A stretch of DNA of 48,030 bases from Verrucomicrobiota bacterium (GCA_029974925.1 JARKQH010000146.1:1-48030); one strand, 5' to 3'; positions 16,965 to 25,674 are shown, numbered from the stretch's first letter. Program-made: numbers and translations. Notes: a model not told the origin generated them from the letters alone.

Positions 16965-18206
16965 TTAGCTGAATTCCAACTGCAATTTGCGCCGCCCCTC
17001 GGCGACCAGGCCGCACAGCTCGGCCTTTCGTCCGGGCGGCTCGTCCGGCCCTCGCCACAGTTGCGCCAGGGTCGCGCGGGCATCCGCGCCGCCGGGAATC
17101 GTGTCCAGCGCGGCCGCCACGCCCAGCGCGAAACGCCAGGGCCGTATGCCGTGGTCCAAGGCCAGGCGCATCGTGCCCACCAGCCGGTCGTCCCAACCTA
17201 GTTTTCGTTGCGGGTCGCGAATAACGCGGTCCACACGATCCCGCAAGTAGGGACTGGTCATGCGCTCCAGGAGGTCCTCGGCGTAGGCCCGGTAACCGGC
17301 TGGCGTAAACAGCGGGTCGAATCCGCCGTAACGCGCAATCAGCGGCGCCCCCGATTCCTCCAGAAAAGCCTCCAAGGCAAGCTTCATGAGCTGCGCGTCC
17401 CCGCCGACCTGCGACATTAACTCATAGCGTTTGCGTTTGGCCAGAAAGCCCAGGAGCGCGTGAACGGCATTGTGGCCGTACAGCTTGGCCTCCTCGAACG
17501 GCAGCAGGTCCGGCTTTTCAACGAAGACGGGGATGCCGCGTTGGAAGTCCGGCAGGGTGATGCGTGAAATGAGAATCCGGTTGAATTCCTCGACCAGAAA
17601 CGCCCGGGGCAACGTCGGCGTCAGCGGAGCAAGGTCCGCGCCGGCGACCACCCCGCTCATTTTGCCAATGACCGTGTTGAGAAATTGCACTCGTCCCCAC
17701 CATCGGCCGCCAACCTCCCCGCCGGACCTCAAATTCTTCAACTGCTGGCGGCAGAGGCCCTCCAGAATTTCAGCGGCATGATTGTGGTTTTCCGCTGTAT
17801 AGACGACGCAAGGCGGCAGGTCGGGCCGCCGAATTTTCTCCTCGAGGGCGACTGCCAGCAGCCGGGCCACCGACGGTTCGCCGCGGTCGTAAAACTCGAC
17901 ACTGGGCAGCGCCGTGGCGATTTCCGATGCCTGAGCCAGGGCGGCGGCCAGCTCCCGGGCGTCTTCCGGAACACTCGGGTTGAAAACCTCCACCCCCTGA
18001 ACCTCGACGGTCTCGATACCGGTGCGGGTGGCGATATTGACCCGGTAGGCGCCCTCCGCGCGGCGCACGGCTTCGACGGTCTCCGGCGCGATTTCAGCCA
18101 CAACCAGGCGCTGGAAGTTGCCCGAGCGAAAGGCCTCATACAGAAACAAACCGCTCTGGATGGCGCCAAAGCCGAAACCGACGAAGATATGGGGGAGGGC
18201 ACCCAT
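16965..18206 (-). CDS. Mannitol/polyol dehydrogenase-family protein
   Basis: This encodes 413 residues. The N-terminal Rossmann region reads HIFVGFGFGAIQSGLFLYEA, and the C-terminal domain has KLYGHNAVHALLGFLAKRKRY, resembling the K-x(3)-N-x(2)-H active site of mannitol-1-phosphate 5-dehydrogenase-type long-chain dehydrogenases. The family oxidises hexitols or their phosphates with NAD+. ATG 18206 is 10 bases after the E2 stop, so it is clearly part of the operon. A polyol dehydrogenase between E2 and E3 is unusual; with the upstream DeoR regulator it suggests coupling of sugar-alcohol oxidation to pyruvate oxidation (inference). The substrate is unknown. Confidence 0.75.
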   Translation of the reverse strand: MGALPHIFVGFGFGAIQSGLFLYEAFRSGNFQRLVVAEIAPETVEAVRRAEGAYRVNIATRTGIETVEVQGVEVFNPSVPEDARELAAALAQASEIATALPSVEFYDRGEPSVARLLAVALEEKIRRPDLPPCVVYTAENHNHAAEILEGLCRQQLKNLRSGGEVGGRWWGRVQFLNTVIGKMSGVVAGADLAPLTPTLPRAFLVEEFNRILISRITLPDFQRGIPVFVEKPDLLPFEEAKLYGHNAVHALLGFLAKRKRYELMSQVGGDAQLMKLALEAFLEESGAPLIARYGGFDPLFTPAGYRAYAEDLLERMTSPYLRDRVDRVIRDPQRKLGWDDRLVGTMRLALDHGIRPWRFALGVAAALDTIPGGADARATLAQLWRGPDEPPGRKAELCGLVAEGRRKLQLEFS

Positions 18207-18216
18207 GCTTCCGGGC

Positions 18217-19602
18217 TCAGGCGGCCAGCATTCTCCAAAGCTCAAGGTCTTCCAACTTCCGTTTCACGGCATTACTGAAACGGGCGGCCATCGCGCCGTC
18301 AATCAGACGGTGGTCCGACGAGAGGGTCATCTTCATGATCGAGCGAATCACCACTTTCTCCTCCCGCACCACGGGCTTCCGAACCGTGCTCGAGACGGCG
18401 AGGATGGCGGCCTCGCCCGGATTGATAATGGCGGTGAAGTTCTCCACCTCGAGCATCCCCATGTTCGAGATGGTAAAGGTGCTGCCGGTCATTTCGTCTG
18501 GGCCGAGCCTGCCCGCGCGGGCTTTCTCAGCCAGCTCTTTGGACCGCGCGCTGATCTCACCCAGCGTCAACAGGTCCGCATCGCGAATCACCGGCACCAC
18601 CAGCCCTTGCTCGAGCGACACCGCCAAACCGAGGTGAATCCGGCTGTTCCAGCGCACCGTCCTGCCATCGGTCGAGCTGTTGACCTCGGGAAACTCTTTG
18701 AGCGTCAATACCACCGCCTGGGAGATGAAGTCCGTGACCGTGTACGGGGCCCCGGCTTCCTTCAGCCGTGCCCGAAACTGGATCAGATCGGTCATGTCCA
18801 CCTCCACGGTGACGAAGAAGTGGGGGGCGGTCACCACACTCTGGCTGAGCCGTTGTGCAATGATTTGGCGCATGCGGCTCATCGGCTTTGGCCGCTCTGC
18901 CAGGGCGCGCTCCACATCCCCCACCGTGATGCGTCCGCCGTCGCCCGTACCGCGGATGGTGAGGAGGTCCAGTTGGTTCGCGGCCGCCAATTGTTTGGCG
19001 GCGGCCGAAATCCGCAACCGGTCGTATCCCCGCGCCTGCAGGTAGGCGCGCACGTCTCTTTCGACGATGCGTCCGCCTGGGCCTGTGCCTTGGATCTGAC
19101 CGGGGTCAATCACCGAGTTGCGCGCGAGCGCCGCGGCGCGCGGGCTGATCCGAAGCCGGGTGGGCGCGGCCGGAGCGGGCGGAGGCGCAGCCAGCTTCGT
19201 GACTTGAACCTCGGGTCGTGAACCCTGAGTCAGACCCGGCACGGGCGCGCCCGCCGAAGGCGCCCTCTGTGCTGGCGGTTGAACCTCGGCGGCTTTGGCT
19301 GGAGACTGGGAACCCGCAACCGGCGGCGGGGCAGGGGGGGGCGCCACCTCCGGCACCGGCTCGCCGGGCTGGCCCAGAAAACCGACCGTGGTCTGGACCG
19401 GTACACTCACGCCGGGCTTGACCAGAATCTTGAGCAGCGTTCCGGCCTCAAAACTTTCGACCTCCATGACCGACTTGTCGGTTTCGACGGTGAACAGAAT
19501 ATCCCCCTTGGCCACAGTGTCCCCCTCCTTCTTGCACCATTCGACGATGGCGCTTTCTTCGGTCATTTGCCCGAACTTGGGCATGATGATGGGAGTAGCC
19601 AT
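18217..19602 (-). CDS. pdhC: Dihydrolipoamide acetyltransferase (E2) with two subunit-binding domains
   Basis: This 461-residue E2 starts at ATG 19602, eight bases after the E1 stop. Residues 1-80 are a lipoyl domain with the lipoyl lysine K43 in ETDKSVMEVES. A Pro/Ala-rich linker follows. Then come two peripheral subunit-binding domains, at 151-187 (RISPRAAALARNSVI start) and 197-234 (RISAAAKQLAAANQL start). The catalytic acyltransferase core fills the rest, with H431 and D435 in SSDHRLIDGA. E2 transfers the acetyl group to CoA and forms the core of the complex. Two binding domains instead of one may allow separate docking of E1 and E3. Confidence 0.95.
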   Translation of the reverse strand: MATPIIMPKFGQMTEESAIVEWCKKEGDTVAKGDILFTVETDKSVMEVESFEAGTLLKILVKPGVSVPVQTTVGFLGQPGEPVPEVAPPPAPPPVAGSQSPAKAAEVQPPAQRAPSAGAPVPGLTQGSRPEVQVTKLAAPPPAPAAPTRLRISPRAAALARNSVIDPGQIQGTGPGGRIVERDVRAYLQARGYDRLRISAAAKQLAAANQLDLLTIRGTGDGGRITVGDVERALAERPKPMSRMRQIIAQRLSQSVVTAPHFFVTVEVDMTDLIQFRARLKEAGAPYTVTDFISQAVVLTLKEFPEVNSSTDGRTVRWNSRIHLGLAVSLEQGLVVPVIRDADLLTLGEISARSKELAEKARAGRLGPDEMTGSTFTISNMGMLEVENFTAIINPGEAAILAVSSTVRKPVVREEKVVIRSIMKMTLSSDHRLIDGAMAARFSNAVKRKLEDLELWRMLAA

Positions 19603-19610
19603 AACAAGCC

Positions 19611-21917
19611 TCAGAGGATGGCGTTGGCGGCCGCCAGGATGTCGTTTGCGTTGGGCAGGAAGGCCGCCTCGAGAATGTGGGATTGGGGCGCGATGCCGTT
19701 CTTGGCGCCCACCCGCTTGACGGGCGCATCGAGGTAGTCGAAGGCTTCGTCCTGGATCGTGGACGCAATTTCGGCGGTGTAACTGCCGATATGCACGGCC
19801 TGGCTGGCCACCACACAACGCCCTGTTTTCCGCACCGAGTGGAGCACCGTCTCGAGGTCCAGCGGCACCAAACTCCGCAGGTCAATCACCTCGGCGCTGA
19901 CTCCCCGGTCGGCCTTGAGCTTTTCCGCAGCCTTGAGACAGTCATGAACCACCGGCCCCCAGGCCACCAGGGTGATGTCACTGCCTTCCCGTTTCACATC
20001 GGCCACTCCCAGCGGCACCAGGTAATCGCCCTCCGGCACCGGCCCCTTCATGCCATAGAGCGCCTGGGACTCCACGAACAGCACGGGATTGTTGTCCCGA
20101 ATGGCGGCTTTCAACATGCCTTTGGCGTCATAGGGAGTGGCGGGATAAACAACATACAGTCCAGGGATGTGGCAGAAAACGGATTCAAGCGTTTGGGAAT
20201 GCTGTCCGCCGTAGCCCTTGCCGGCGCCGGCCGAGGCCCGAATGACCAGCGGCACCTCGGTTTGGGCGCCGCTCATGTAATGCCACTTCGCCGCCTGGTT
20301 GCTGATCTGGTCCGACGACATCAGGGCAAAATCGAAATACATGAGCTCCACCACCGGCCGCAGACCGTTCATCGCGGCCCCGCAGCCAGTCCCGCAAATG
20401 CACGCCTCGCTGATCGGCGTGTTAAACACCCGGCTGCGTCCAAATGCCTCCAGCAGTCCCTTGGTCACTTTGAACGCCCCGCCGTAGTCCGCCACGTCCT
20501 CCCCGTAGAAGATGACCCGGCGGTCCCGCGCCATTTCCTGCGCCAGCGCCTCCTTCAGCGCGTCCTTGTAGGTGATTTCGCCGTTCACACGCTTGATCTC
20601 CGGCAGCGGCCCCACCAGCGGCGGATTCGCAAATTCCTCAGGCACCGTTTCGCACTTCGTGTCGGTGTACATGAACGTCAGCACTTCCGCCGCGGCCGGG
20701 TCTGCCGCTGCCGCGGCGCGTTTGGCGGCGCGAGCATTGCGCTCGGCCACCCGCTTTTCAATCGCGGCGAGACCCGCGGCATCAAGCACGTTGGCCGCCA
20801 GCAACTCCTTCTTGTAGGATTCTATCGCGTCGATCGCTTTCCAGGCGGCCTCCTCCTCCTTGGTGCGATACTCGTTGCGCGGATCGCTCAATGAGTGGCC
20901 CCAGTAACGGTAGCAATCCACATCCAGCAACACGGGACCCCGGCCCTCGCGGCACAGCTTCGCCGCCCGTCCCACCGCGTCCCGCACCGCCAGAACGTTC
21001 ATGCCGTTGACCACCTCGGCGTGCATATTGTTGTTGGCAAAACCGGCCGCCCGGCGCGCCAGCCGGTCCACGCCCATCACCTCGTCGTCGCTGCGGTGGG
21101 TCATGCCGTAATGGTTGTTGCACACCAGGAAAATGATGGGCAGGCCGCCCTTCAGATGGTCCGCCAGGTGATTCGTAAACTGGGCCTGGGCGGCAAAGTT
21201 CAAGGACTCCAGCACCACGCCGTTGGCGTACGCACCGTCGCCGGCGAAGCAGCAGACAACGTTGCCCCGCTGCAAATAGCGGTTGGCCAGCGCCGCTCCC
21301 GTCGCGATCGGCACGCCGCCCCCGACGATGGCATTGGCTCCAAGGTGACCCACCGTGAAGTCGGCAATGTGCATCGAACCGCCCCGGCCACGGCAATAAC
21401 CGTCGTCCTTGCCGAACAACTCGCAGATGGTGCGATAGACATGCTCCTCCAGCGCGGCCTCGACCAGTTCCGCCCGGGTTTGGGCGCCGCACCGCGGCAC
21501 CCGTTTGCGGAGCTGTTCCTCGGTCATTTGGCGGATGGCAACCGTGCCCTTGGCCAGGCTTTCGCCGTGGCCCCGATGCGTGCTGGTGATGTTGTCGGCC
21601 AGCCGCAGCGCGGCGCACGCGCCCGCCGCCGTGCCTTCCTGGCCCACCGACACATGGGTGGGACCGCGATAATTGAAGTCGCGAATCGGCTCATAAGCGC
21701 CAGACCGGAGCTTGACGATCATCTCCTCCAACTCCCGGATAACCAGCATATCTTCGAGGATCGCCACGGCTTCCTCCGCGGTGATCGTCCCCGCCGCCAG
21801 CTCGGTCCGGAGGTTGCCCTTGTAAGTGTAGGCCGGAATCCGGCCGCAATCTATTTCATACGGCTCAAATCGCGGCCGCGAATCGCTCAAATAAACAGGT
21901 GATTTTTTCATGTGCAT
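19611..21917 (-). CDS. pdhAB: Pyruvate dehydrogenase E1, fused alpha and beta subunits
   Basis: A 768-residue fusion. The alpha part (about 1-400) has the thiamine-diphosphate motif beginning GDGAYANGVVLESLNFAAQ at 226 and ending NN at 267-268, with about 12 extra residues inside compared with common E1 alpha proteins. RGRGGSMH at 176 and the phosphorylation-loop-like YRYWGHSLSDPRNEYR are also E1 alpha features. An Ala-rich linker near 395-405 leads to the beta part (about 430-768), with FYGEDVADYGGAF, TPISEACICGTGCGAAMNG and DLRSLVPLD. It decarboxylates a 2-oxoacid, most likely pyruvate; a branched-chain or acetoin role is not excluded. The start may be ATG 21917 or ATG 21911. The DeoR stop lies 13 bases upstream. 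Confidence 0.93.
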   Translation of the reverse strand: MHMKKSPVYLSDSRPRFEPYEIDCGRIPAYTYKGNLRTELAAGTITAEEAVAILEDMLVIRELEEMIVKLRSGAYEPIRDFNYRGPTHVSVGQEGTAAGACAALRLADNITSTHRGHGESLAKGTVAIRQMTEEQLRKRVPRCGAQTRAELVEAALEEHVYRTICELFGKDDGYCRGRGGSMHIADFTVGHLGANAIVGGGVPIATGAALANRYLQRGNVVCCFAGDGAYANGVVLESLNFAAQAQFTNHLADHLKGGLPIIFLVCNNHYGMTHRSDDEVMGVDRLARRAAGFANNNMHAEVVNGMNVLAVRDAVGRAAKLCREGRGPVLLDVDCYRYWGHSLSDPRNEYRTKEEEAAWKAIDAIESYKKELLAANVLDAAGLAAIEKRVAERNARAAKRAAAAADPAAAEVLTFMYTDTKCETVPEEFANPPLVGPLPEIKRVNGEITYKDALKEALAQEMARDRRVIFYGEDVADYGGAFKVTKGLLEAFGRSRVFNTPISEACICGTGCGAAMNGLRPVVELMYFDFALMSSDQISNQAAKWHYMSGAQTEVPLVIRASAGAGKGYGGQHSQTLESVFCHIPGLYVVYPATPYDAKGMLKAAIRDNNPVLFVESQALYGMKGPVPEGDYLVPLGVADVKREGSDITLVAWGPVVHDCLKAAEKLKADRGVSAEVIDLRSLVPLDLETVLHSVRKTGRCVVASQAVHIGSYTAEIASTIQDEAFDYLDAPVKRVGAKNGIAPQSHILEAAFLPNANDILAAANAIL

Positions 21918-21930
21918 TAAAATCTGTCAG

Positions 21931-22710
21931 TCAGGCGCGAACCAGCCTCGGCCCTTTTTTTGCCAGTTCGCGCGCAAACGCGCCATCCACCTGGCGGTCG
22001 GTGACGACCACGTGAACTTCGTCCCAGCTCCCGGCCCGCGCAAAGGATACCTTGCCGGCTTTCGAACTGTCCGCCAAAAGAATAACCTGCCGGGCCTGCC
22101 GCATGACCAGTTGCTTGGTGAACGCCTCGCTGGGGTCGGTCGTCGTCAGCCCCTCCTCCAGCGCAAAGCCAATCGTTCCCATAAACGCCTTGTCGAGGTG
22201 CAGTTCCCCCAGTACCAACCGCGTGAGCGGCCCCACCAGCGTCTGCGACAGCCGCCGCAGCTCTCCACCGATGACGATGAGCCGCGGTCCCCGCCCGGAC
22301 AGCTCCAGCGCCGCTTGTAGCGAATTGGTCACCACCGTCAGGTTCGTCCGGTCCCGCAGCAGCCGGGCCAGCTCCAACACGGTGCTTCCGCCGTCCAGAT
22401 AAATCGTGTCTCCCGCCGCAACCATGGCTGCGGCAACTTCGGCAATCCTCCGCTTTTCCCGTGCTGCCAGGGACCGTTTGTCGGCAAACAACGGCTCGTC
22501 CAGGCGGCTCTCCACACTCATCGCGCCCCCGTGCACGCGCCGAATCCCGCCCCGCCGCTCCAATTCATCCAGGTCCCGGCGGATGGTGGCCGCGGAAACC
22601 CGCAGCTCCCGCCGCAAATCCTCGACGCGAATCACCCCGCGGTCGCGAATCAGCGCGCGGAGGGCTTCCCAGCGTTGCGGCGCCAGGGTCTTGTTGTCAG
22701 TCGCAGGCAT
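21931..22710 (-). CDS. DeoR-family transcriptional regulator
   Basis: A 259-residue regulator. Residues 1-60 form a DeoR winged helix (RVEDLRRELRVSAATIRRDL, then RGGIRRVHGGA). Residues 75-259 form the sugar-phosphate-sensing domain, with the phosphate-binding stretches YLDGGSTVLELARLL and VTNSLQAALEL. DeoR proteins usually repress sugar or polyol catabolic genes and respond to phosphorylated sugars. It is the first gene of the leftward operon that encodes the pyruvate dehydrogenase complex and a polyol dehydrogenase. ATG 22710 is chosen because it immediately precedes the family-like N-terminus. It probably regulates itself and the operon. Confidence 0.93.
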   Translation of the reverse strand: MPATDNKTLAPQRWEALRALIRDRGVIRVEDLRRELRVSAATIRRDLDELERRGGIRRVHGGAMSVESRLDEPLFADKRSLAAREKRRIAEVAAAMVAAGDTIYLDGGSTVLELARLLRDRTNLTVVTNSLQAALELSGRGPRLIVIGGELRRLSQTLVGPLTRLVLGELHLDKAFMGTIGFALEEGLTTTDPSEAFTKQLVMRQARQVILLADSSKAGKVSFARAGSWDEVHVVVTDRQVDGAFARELAKKGPRLVRA

Positions 22711-22730
22711 GAGCACCGTTTGATCGAATA

Positions 22731-22767
22731 TGATTGAATCTAGATTATTTCTGTCCCAAATCAATCA
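22731..22767 (-). promoter_or_regulatory. Predicted promoter and operator of the deoR-pdh operon
   Basis: On the minus strand TTGATT (22759-22764) and TAGATT (22737-22742) are 16 bases apart. The -10 overlaps a perfect 10-base palindrome AATCTAGATT at 22737-22746, and inverted arms TGATTG (22731-22736) and CAATCA (22762-22767) flank the whole promoter. This symmetry suggests a repressor site, most simply for the DeoR protein itself. Confidence 0.5.
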
Positions 22768-23113
22768 CAATCTTTCACCGCGTGTCAAGCGCCGGAACCT
22801 CCGGCGCCACCGCCTGCCGCCCCGGGCGGTGGCGCCCCGCTTCGGACGGCGCCCCCTGGTGCCCGGTGCACGCCGGCGGAAGGCCTGTCCAGGCGGCCGG
22901 CCTGTCCGGCGCCTGCATTGGAGCGGCGGCTGAGGCCCTGCCCGGCGTGCGGTCGGAATCTGTATGGAAGTTGTTCTTGCTGGCGGCCTCCAGGTGGGCA
23001 ATGCTGGCCAGGAAACCGTTGGATGCGTCGGGTCCCCGTCGGCGAAATTCGATCGGCAGGAGGTGCCGGCTTGCGATGGGGAACCGCGGATGCATCCGTA
23101 ACACAGGACAGCT
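22768..23113. other. GC-rich intergenic stretch with strong hairpins
   Basis: No gene is supported here. A perfect 12-base-pair inverted repeat lies at 22803-22814 and 22825-22836 with a 10-base loop. A competing stem is formed by 22789-22795 and 22801-22807 around five bases, so the two hairpins are mutually exclusive. Neither is followed by a T tract. A partial direct repeat (GGCCTGTCC) occurs around 22883-22911. Confidence 0.5.
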
Positions 23114-23587
23114 ATGAAGAAAGCAATGACCATTCTTGCACACTTGTGCCTCGCGGGAGCGTTGGCTGGTGTCCTCACCGGCTGTGGCAAGAGCGATTCA
23201 GGGGGCACTGCCTCACCGGCCACGCCGTCGGAATCCTCCGGTTCCGGCACTACGCAGGACTTGGGTGCGGCTGCGAAAGCAACCATGGATAAGGCCGCAA
23301 AGGTTGCGGCGGAACATCAGGCCGAGGTTCAGCAGGTCGTCAGTAATGTCGCCGCGTCAGCGCAAACCGCAGTCGGCGAGGCTTCCACCCAGGCCCAGGC
23401 TCTGATCAGCCAGGCCACGAATCTGATCTCGGAAAAGAAGTTCCAGGATGCCTCCCAAATCCTCCAACAACTGGCCAGTCTGAAGCTCACCCCCGAGCAA
23501 CAAAAGCTTGTCGAGGACCTCAAGGCCAAAATTCAGGCGGGCTTGGCGGGCTCGGGATTGCAGAATGTGCTGGGCGGCAAGAAGTAA
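23114..23587 (+). CDS. Small alanine-rich lipoprotein
   Basis: This encodes 157 residues. A signal peptide ends in the lipobox LTGC with the lipidated cysteine at 24. A Ser/Gly/Thr-rich spacer (25-48) is followed by an amphipathic, Ala/Gln-rich helical region likely to form a coiled coil (50-145), and the protein ends GGKK. It is anchored to a membrane facing the periplasm. The family is not recognised. A DUF481 protein gene follows 105 bases later on the same strand. Confidence 0.75.
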   Translation: MKKAMTILAHLCLAGALAGVLTGCGKSDSGGTASPATPSESSGSGTTQDLGAAAKATMDKAAKVAAEHQAEVQQVVSNVAASAQTAVGEASTQAQALISQATNLISEKKFQDASQILQQLASLKLTPEQQKLVEDLKAKIQAGLAGSGLQNVLGGKK

Positions 23588-23692
23588 GGCATCCATCAAA
23601 GGATTCTCGTCCCAAACGAAATCCAGCCACGCAAGCACCAAGAATCTCGATCAAACACCAAATCACTAACCAACCGTACTAACGCAAAGTCT

Positions 23693-24427
23693 ATGAAAAT
23701 CCAAAGTTGCATGATTGGAATGATGGTCCTCGGGCTCGGCGCCTCCGCGTTCGGGCAGGGAGCCCCTGAGGAACAGAAGAAGTCCACTTGGGAGAGCAGC
23801 GCTGCCTTGGGGCTGACCCTGACGGAGGGCAACAGCCGCACCTTGCAGATCAACGGCCAGGTTCAAAGCATGAAGAAATGGGATCAGAACGAGCTCAACC
23901 TGGGAGCGTCCGGCACTTATGGCAAGGACCGGGGCGAAAAGAGCGCGGAATCCCTGCGCGGTTACGCCCAATACAACCGGCTGTTCAGCGAACGGGTCTT
24001 TGGCTACCTCCGCGTGGACGCGTTGCATGACGCCATCGCGGATATCGAGTATCGCGTCGGCATCAGCCCGGGCGCCGGCTATTATTTCATCAAGAACCAA
24101 ACCACCGGCCTTCGCGGCGAGGTCGGTCCGGGCGTCATCTTCGAAAAGCAAGGCGACGACACGGATACTTACATGACGCTGCGTTTCGCCGAGCGCTTCG
24201 ATCATAAATTGAACGAGCGGGCGACGCTCTGGCAGACCCTCGAGTTTCTGCCGCAGGTGGACCGATGGGGAAACTTCATCATCAACGCCGAAATCGGCAT
24301 CGAAACCGCGATTACCAAGAGTCTCAGCCAGCGCACGTTCGTCCAGGACACCTATGACAACGAGCCGGCGGCGGGGCGTCGGAAGAACGACGTGAAACTG
24401 GTTGCCGCCATCGCCTATAAATTCTGA
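23693..24427 (+). CDS. DUF481 outer-membrane protein
   Basis: A 244-residue protein with a signal peptide (cleavage likely after ASAFG near 21). The mature part has alternating strands rich in aromatic residues, including ALGLTLTEGNSRTLQINGQ, and a C-terminus ending VAAIAYKF with a terminal aromatic, as expected for beta-barrel outer-membrane proteins of the YdiY/DUF481 family. Function in the family is not settled. A strong terminator follows at 24456. Confidence 0.85.
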   Translation: MKIQSCMIGMMVLGLGASAFGQGAPEEQKKSTWESSAALGLTLTEGNSRTLQINGQVQSMKKWDQNELNLGASGTYGKDRGEKSAESLRGYAQYNRLFSERVFGYLRVDALHDAIADIEYRVGISPGAGYYFIKNQTTGLRGEVGPGVIFEKQGDDTDTYMTLRFAERFDHKLNERATLWQTLEFLPQVDRWGNFIINAEIGIETAITKSLSQRTFVQDTYDNEPAAGRRKNDVKLVAAIAYKF

Positions 24428-24455
24428 GCTCTGCGGCTCAACCTGTTCCTCCACG

Positions 24456-24490
24456 ACCCCGGTCACCCGCTGGCCGGGGTTTGTCTTTTT
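24456..24490 (+). terminator. Intrinsic terminator after the DUF481 gene
   Basis: A 10-base-pair stem (24456-24465 with 24471-24480, one G-T pair) around a five-base loop is followed by TTGTCTTTTT at 24481-24490. This is the clearest rho-independent terminator in the window, and it separates the DUF481 gene from the aminopeptidase/radical-SAM operon. Confidence 0.85.
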
Positions 24491-24521
24491 GCTCCGCGCC
24501 GAAGTGCCGGGCAGAACCGCC

Positions 24522-24549
24522 TCGACAATGCGGCGAATTGGACTAGCTT
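24522..24549 (+). promoter_or_regulatory. Predicted promoter of the aminopeptidase-radical SAM-KS operon
   Basis: TCGACA at 24522-24527 and TAGCTT at 24544-24549 have a 16-base spacer. The -10 ends 12 bases before ATG 24562, so the leader would be only a few bases long. Confidence 0.45.
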
Positions 24550-24561
24550 GGCGCTAACTGT

Positions 24562-25674
24562 ATGACCGATCCGCGTTATCAAAAGCTGGCTCGTTTACTG
24601 GTGGATTACTCCACCCGCCTGAAGCGAGGCGACCGGGTGCTGCTCGACATGATTGATGTGCCCGATGAGTTTACCGTGCAACTCGTGCGTGAGGCGCGAC
24701 GAGTGGGAGCCATCCCCATCGTCGAGGTGCGCCACACCCGCGTCAACCGCGAGTTGCTGCGGGAGACCAACCAGACCCACGCCAGCCTGATCCGCGACCT
24801 CGAGCTGGCGCGCATGAAGAAAATGCAGGCTTACATCGCGGTGCGGGGCAGCGCCAATGCGAACGAGAACGCCGATGTGCCCGGCGACCGAATGGCGCTG
24901 TACTCGCGCGTGACCCGTCCGGTTCTGAATTACCGGGTGGGCAAAACTCGCTGGTGCGTTTTGCGCTGGCCGACGCCCAGCATGGCCCAGGGCGCCGGCA
25001 TGAGCACCGAGGCGTTCGAAAACCTCTATTTTGACGTTTGCACGATGAATTATCGGAAGATGGCCCGGGCCATGATTCCCCTCCAACGCCGGATGCAGCA
25101 CGCCGACCAGGTCCATTTGAAGGGGCCGGGCACCGACTTGCGCTTCAGCATCAAAGGCATCGGCGCCCAAATGTGCAAGGGCGACCGGAACATCCCCGAT
25201 GGCGAGGTCTTTTCCTGCCCCGTCCGCACCTCCATCAATGGCGTGATTCAGTTCAACACGCCGACGCTTTACTCGGGCACCCGCTTCGAAAATGTCCGCC
25301 TTGAATTCAAAGACGGCAAAATTGTCAACGCCACCTGCAACGACACCCGGCGGCTGAACGAAATCCTTGATACCGACGCCGGCGCGCGGTACACGGGCGA
25401 GTTCTCCCTCGGGTTCAACCCCTACATCCTCAATCCGATGTGCGACATTCTCTTCGACGAGAAGATCGCGGGCTCCCTCCACCTCACCCCCGGCCAGGCC
25501 TACAAGGAATGCGACAACGGCAATCGCTCCGCCGTGCACTGGGACATGGTCTTGATTCAGCGCCCGGAATGGGGCGGGGGGGAAATCTGGTTCGACGGCG
25601 AACTGATTCGCAAGAACGGGAAGTTCATTCCCCGGGACCTCCGCCCCCTGAACCCGGAGAATTTGCGGGGTTGA
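24562..25674 (+). CDS. M29-type metallo-aminopeptidase
   Basis: This 370-residue protein matches the thermophilic-aminopeptidase (AmpS/PepS, M29) fold. The putative metal and catalytic residues are in order: E215 in IPDGEVF, E280 in YTGEFSLGF, H307 in GSLHLTP, Y314, and H326 with D328 in AVHWDMVLI. Family members remove N-terminal residues from peptides in the cytoplasm using two metal ions. It is slightly shorter than the usual 400-410 residues. The next gene begins 19 bases after its stop, and the following three genes are contiguous, so it heads the radical SAM/KS operon. Why a peptidase is there is unclear. Confidence 0.88.
   Translation: MTDPRYQKLARLLVDYSTRLKRGDRVLLDMIDVPDEFTVQLVREARRVGAIPIVEVRHTRVNRELLRETNQTHASLIRDLELARMKKMQAYIAVRGSANANENADVPGDRMALYSRVTRPVLNYRVGKTRWCVLRWPTPSMAQGAGMSTEAFENLYFDVCTMNYRKMARAMIPLQRRMQHADQVHLKGPGTDLRFSIKGIGAQMCKGDRNIPDGEVFSCPVRTSINGVIQFNTPTLYSGTRFENVRLEFKDGKIVNATCNDTRRLNEILDTDAGARYTGEFSLGFNPYILNPMCDILFDEKIAGSLHLTPGQAYKECDNGNRSAVHWDMVLIQRPEWGGGEIWFDGELIRKNGKFIPRDLRPLNPENLRG

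Noticed and set aside
22918-23292. A plus-strand frame with a CPACGR zinc-ribbon-like start
   Set aside because: The Cys motif is isolated, the rest looks random, and the frame runs through the start of the lipoprotein gene.
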